Assembly (NCBI GenBank): GCA_028023455.1
Contig: JAQFVV010006216.1
Coordinates: forward strand, 4,108,877-4,172,876
Direction: 5' to 3'
Length of the DNA stretch: 64,000 bases
Origin: Epiperipatus broadwayi
Taxonomy: Eukaryota > Onychophora > Udeonychophora > Euonychophora > Peripatidae
Shown here: positions 61,331-64,000 of the stretch, in pieces
Position numbering within the stretch: the first letter of the stretch is position 1
Layout of the letters: each line of letters begins with the position of its first letter
Made by a program: the position numbers and the translations under genes
Notes under the pieces: generated by a model
The model's input: the letters and a program-made list of their open reading frames with translations, nothing else
Databases searched by the model: none
Told to the model about the DNA's origin: nothing

Positions 61331-61462
61331 TAAACTTTGTAAACAAACAAAAAAAAAGTCAATATTAATAGAGAATCGCTAGCCCAGGAACATTATATTA
61401 ATGTGTTTTTTTGTTAGAAATCGCGCCTCTAGCGACTGACACGAAGGATCAGATGACAACCA

Positions 61463-61928
61463 TACATTCTAATATAGTAATCAGATAGTACTGACTTATT
61501 AAGACTTTTATATATATTGTTTTTTAAAGTTTCAAAATGAAAAGTATTGTTATATTTTTATTTTTAGAATTTCTATTACTAAAGAGAATGGGGTGAAAAC
61601 ACATTTTAAATGTTCTGTTTTTTTTAAAAATATATACATTCTTCTATCAGAGTTATATTCAATCCGGAGTTATTGCATTAAATTTGAGCTCAGGCAGTTT
61701 TCAGAAGATGGCTACATGATTTATGGCAAGTTGGCACATTTTAAATTAATTAGCATTACATATTCGCTGGCTATATTAACAAATAATACTTGTAATTCAT
61801 AAAGCAAATGTTTTGTTTCTAAAAAGGATGACTAATATTTCATAAATCACAGCAATATATTTTTCAGCCACATTATAGTTCACAAAGTAAAAAAACATTT
61901 TTACTGCTTTTTTTAAGAATCAGAGTTA
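61463..61928. other. spacer
   Basis: No supported gene. The plus frame 61593-61802 (69 codons) has no motif. Confidence 0.5.
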
Positions 61929-63013
61929 CCATGTTTCCCTGAATTTAAGACTGGATCTTATATTAATTTTTGCTCCAAAAGATACCTTAGAGCTTATTAC
62001 CAGGGGATGTCTTATTTTTTCATATACAAAAATTGGTGTCTACATTTATTTATGTATAAAAATATACATTTATTCAAAATCTCAAATCAATTTTCCAAAC
62101 ATGTTTGTTCAACAGTCCTGTGAATATCTGAATTTTCAGTTTAGAGATATTCACTGGGATATGTACATTTATTTAAGTCAAAAACTTGTCTGAAATCAAA
62201 ATATTATTTCATTTAAATCTACTATTTAATCAAATGTTATCTGAAAACTTACAAAATAGAAATGGTAACAAAAATGATTACAGTTAAGAATGATTATCCA
62301 TACAAAAGTGATGGAAAAAATGTAAGCACAAAAATTCAGAAAACATTTCTGTATTATACACCACATTAAGTATGACTGTTACAACATTGTGGCATATTGA
62401 ATTATGAAGATTTATATAAGACACAAACAACCACATCCATTCATTATCAAGGGTACATTTAAACTCTTTTAGAAGATAAAAAATATTTAAGAAACAAAGT
62501 GTATTTTTCTTTTATCTTGAATATTTAAAAGCTATCAAGATCAAATTATAAAATTAAATCAAGCATTTTAAATCTAAGTATTAAATATAAATAAAATAAG
62601 TATCTAATATACATAAATGAAATTATAAATTGTTCGATATACTGGCCTATGGAATGTAAAATTTTAAGTTTGTTAAATCATTCATAAAGTCAGTACATTG
62701 GTTATTTTAAGTTTAAGATTTAGCTGATAAAAAATTGTTTTTCTATGCACATAGAATTATGTTTGTTGAAAATTACCATTATAATTTATATTATCCTTTA
62801 TTTAAAGCATTAATGTCAATAATATTATTTATACATTCATTACTTTATAATTCAATACATGTCATGTGCTTCAACAAACAAAAAGAAATCTTGTCATCTG
62901 ATTGACAATCTTAACCAGGGCTTATATTTGGAGTAGGGCTTATATTACAAATATCCTGAAAAATCATGCTAGGGTTTATTTTTTGGTTAGGCCTTATTTT
63001 TAGGGAAACAAGA
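61929..63013. mobile_element. TA-flanked DNA transposon or MITE, 1.09 kb
   Basis: Ends CCATGTTTCCCTGAATTTAAG and, inverted, TCTTGTTTCCCTAAAAATAAG are similar, with TA on both outer sides (61927-61928 and 63014-63015). The left subterminal part contains CTTATATTAATTTTTGCTCC and AGGGGATGTCTTATTTTT. The right contains repeated AGGGCTTATATT-type phrases. From memory, DNA transposon ends of this style occur in a range of animal genomes, which I cannot check here. The interior is non-coding. Confidence 0.65.
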
Positions 63014-63015
63014 TA

Positions 63016-64000
63016 CACTGATTTCTTTTTTAATCCTTAGTCCAGAGCTAATGAAAAACTGTACTATCTACTTTTAATCTCTCTTTTATGAATTTTTTTA
63101 TAATTTTTAAAATTAAAAATATGCAATTGATTGGTAATTAAAAGTACATAATAAATTGTAGAATTTTTCTTATTTTTTAATTACTAATACTAACCAGATT
63201 TGTAGATGCATTTTTTTCTGTTATCTACAAATCGATCAAATTAATTATTATTTTCTCATCTAAAAAAAAAAAAAAATTTCAAGCTCTTTTGCTTTAATTT
63301 AAGCAATCTTACATGGTTTAAACCTATTTTAATAAATGTTGTTTTTGCTCTATCTTTATTTGTTTATTGAATTCAAGTAAAGATGCATTTATATATATCT
63401 TACTCATGCACACACATACATGCACATTCAAAAAAATACTTAAAATTTAAAAGAATTTTAAATATGTTTAACAATTCAATTCATGCTTATTATATATCAA
63501 TCATGTATGCTGGATGACCACTATAATATATATACACAGTCTTTTACAGTTTAGCATAGAGATGCGAATGGTATACTCAACAATTAAAGATATTCAATTA
63601 ATTGTTAGCTTAGAAATAAAAAAAAGTCCAGTTCATATAAAGCAAATTTGTTTTCAAAATTTTTCATTTTTTGTTATATTTCTTTAAACTACACAGTTCC
63701 CCCTCTTCCTTTTAAGATTATTAACTTCTGTCTTCACCTACTTTATTTATTGTACTTTCTTTAATCTGTTTGAATTGTTGTTATAATTCTTCTACCTAAT
63801 AATTATGTGCTCAATTCTGTTCATTTTTTTTCTTCATAACTTCCTCAAAATAGGGATTAATGCATTTACCTATCATGATTTGTCCTAGAACTTGAGCCTT
63901 TTCAAGTGAACTTTGAGATTTTTTTGCATTGAAAGCAGTCTTGGATTTTTTCTTCAAGCTAGTTTATTCATGGCTAGTTACTTTTTCAGTAATGTTGATA
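63016..64000. other. AT-rich end of window
   Basis: On the minus strand at 63808-63960 an open run of about 50 codons (including AQVLGQIMIGKCINPYFEEV) ends in a stop at its 3' side and is bounded upstream by a stop. It might be an exon or an old transposon piece; no motif is recognised. Confidence 0.3.

Larger units (their letters stand above)
58824..61462. mobile_element. TIR element filled with degenerate minisatellite, 2.6 kb
   Basis: Left TGGTTGTCATCTGATCCTTC and right GAAGGATCAGATGACAACCA are inverted copies. The match continues inward for about 45 bp (GTGTCA..C.CTAGAGG.GC.ATTTCT). TACATT lies immediately outside both ends, a perfect 6 bp target duplication. If the outer T/A is counted as host sequence, the flanks are ATACATTT and ATACATTC, an imperfect 8 bp. 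The interior has no intact transposase. It holds a ~53 bp tandem pair at 58950-59040, a GC-richer segment (59230-59600) and a long minisatellite (59640-61330). The superfamily is unassigned. Confidence 0.85.

Noticed and set aside
58824-61462. piggyBac assignment from the Cys array
   Set aside because: No TTAA target site and the TIR does not begin CCC/CCY; kept as unassigned.

Overview
The window is animal nuclear DNA, very AT-rich (roughly three quarters A+T by eye). It has multi-kilobase introns, long (TA)n, (TAA)n and (CA)n microsatellites, and dense transposon debris: hAT, Ty3/gypsy and Penelope-like elements, MITEs and tandem-repeat-bearing elements. Genes lie in short exons with GT/AG borders, so most long ORFs are not host genes. 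The species cannot be named from sequence alone. An AT-rich invertebrate fits, because beta-lactamase-like (LACT family) genes, Penelope-like elements and ZBED-type hAT elements occur together in several invertebrate phyla.

Host gene: only two exons are called with confidence, both on the + strand (15379-15569 and 19093-19341). They join in the same phase and encode adjacent parts of a serine beta-lactamase-like protein. The catalytic exon and the C-terminal exons were not found, so the gene is partial as seen here. Its 3.5 kb intron holds a 1.6 kb inverted-repeat element. Other exon candidates (5473-5508 on +; 47145-47235 and 56294-56416 on -) are weak.

Layout: 0-6.8 kb is mostly featureless AT-rich DNA. 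6.8-14.5 kb is an old LTR retrotransposon with a decayed gag-like region, interrupted by a candidate 2.2 kb solo LTR and abutted by a ~406 bp tandem repeat. 15.4-19.3 kb carries the LACT exons. 23.7-25.1 kb holds foldback repeats and a dead minus-strand hAT transposase. 30.0-30.3 kb is a perfect (TAA)n tract. 33.0-34.5 kb carries two tandem-repeat families. 37.99-44.61 kb is a nearly intact-looking Ty3/gypsy element (LTRs about 1% different, 4 bp target duplication) that lacks a normal gag and has two pol frameshifts. 45.2-45.7 kb is a hAT MITE. 48.8-50.3 kb is a minus-strand Penelope-like element with RT and GIY-YIG remains and an inverted tail copy. 51.2-52.8 kb is a deleted hAT element with perfect 8 bp duplications. 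53.1-54.2 kb is a third array of the ~400 bp family. 57.35-57.60 kb is a foldback MITE. 58.8-61.5 kb is a TIR element filled with a degenerate minisatellite. 61.9-63.0 kb is a TA-flanked DNA transposon.

No tRNA or rRNA gene, CRISPR array or operon is present. The most unusual content is structural: three elements or families that carry or consist of long tandem arrays, repeatedly placed against (TA)n tracts, and the gag-less gypsy copy.
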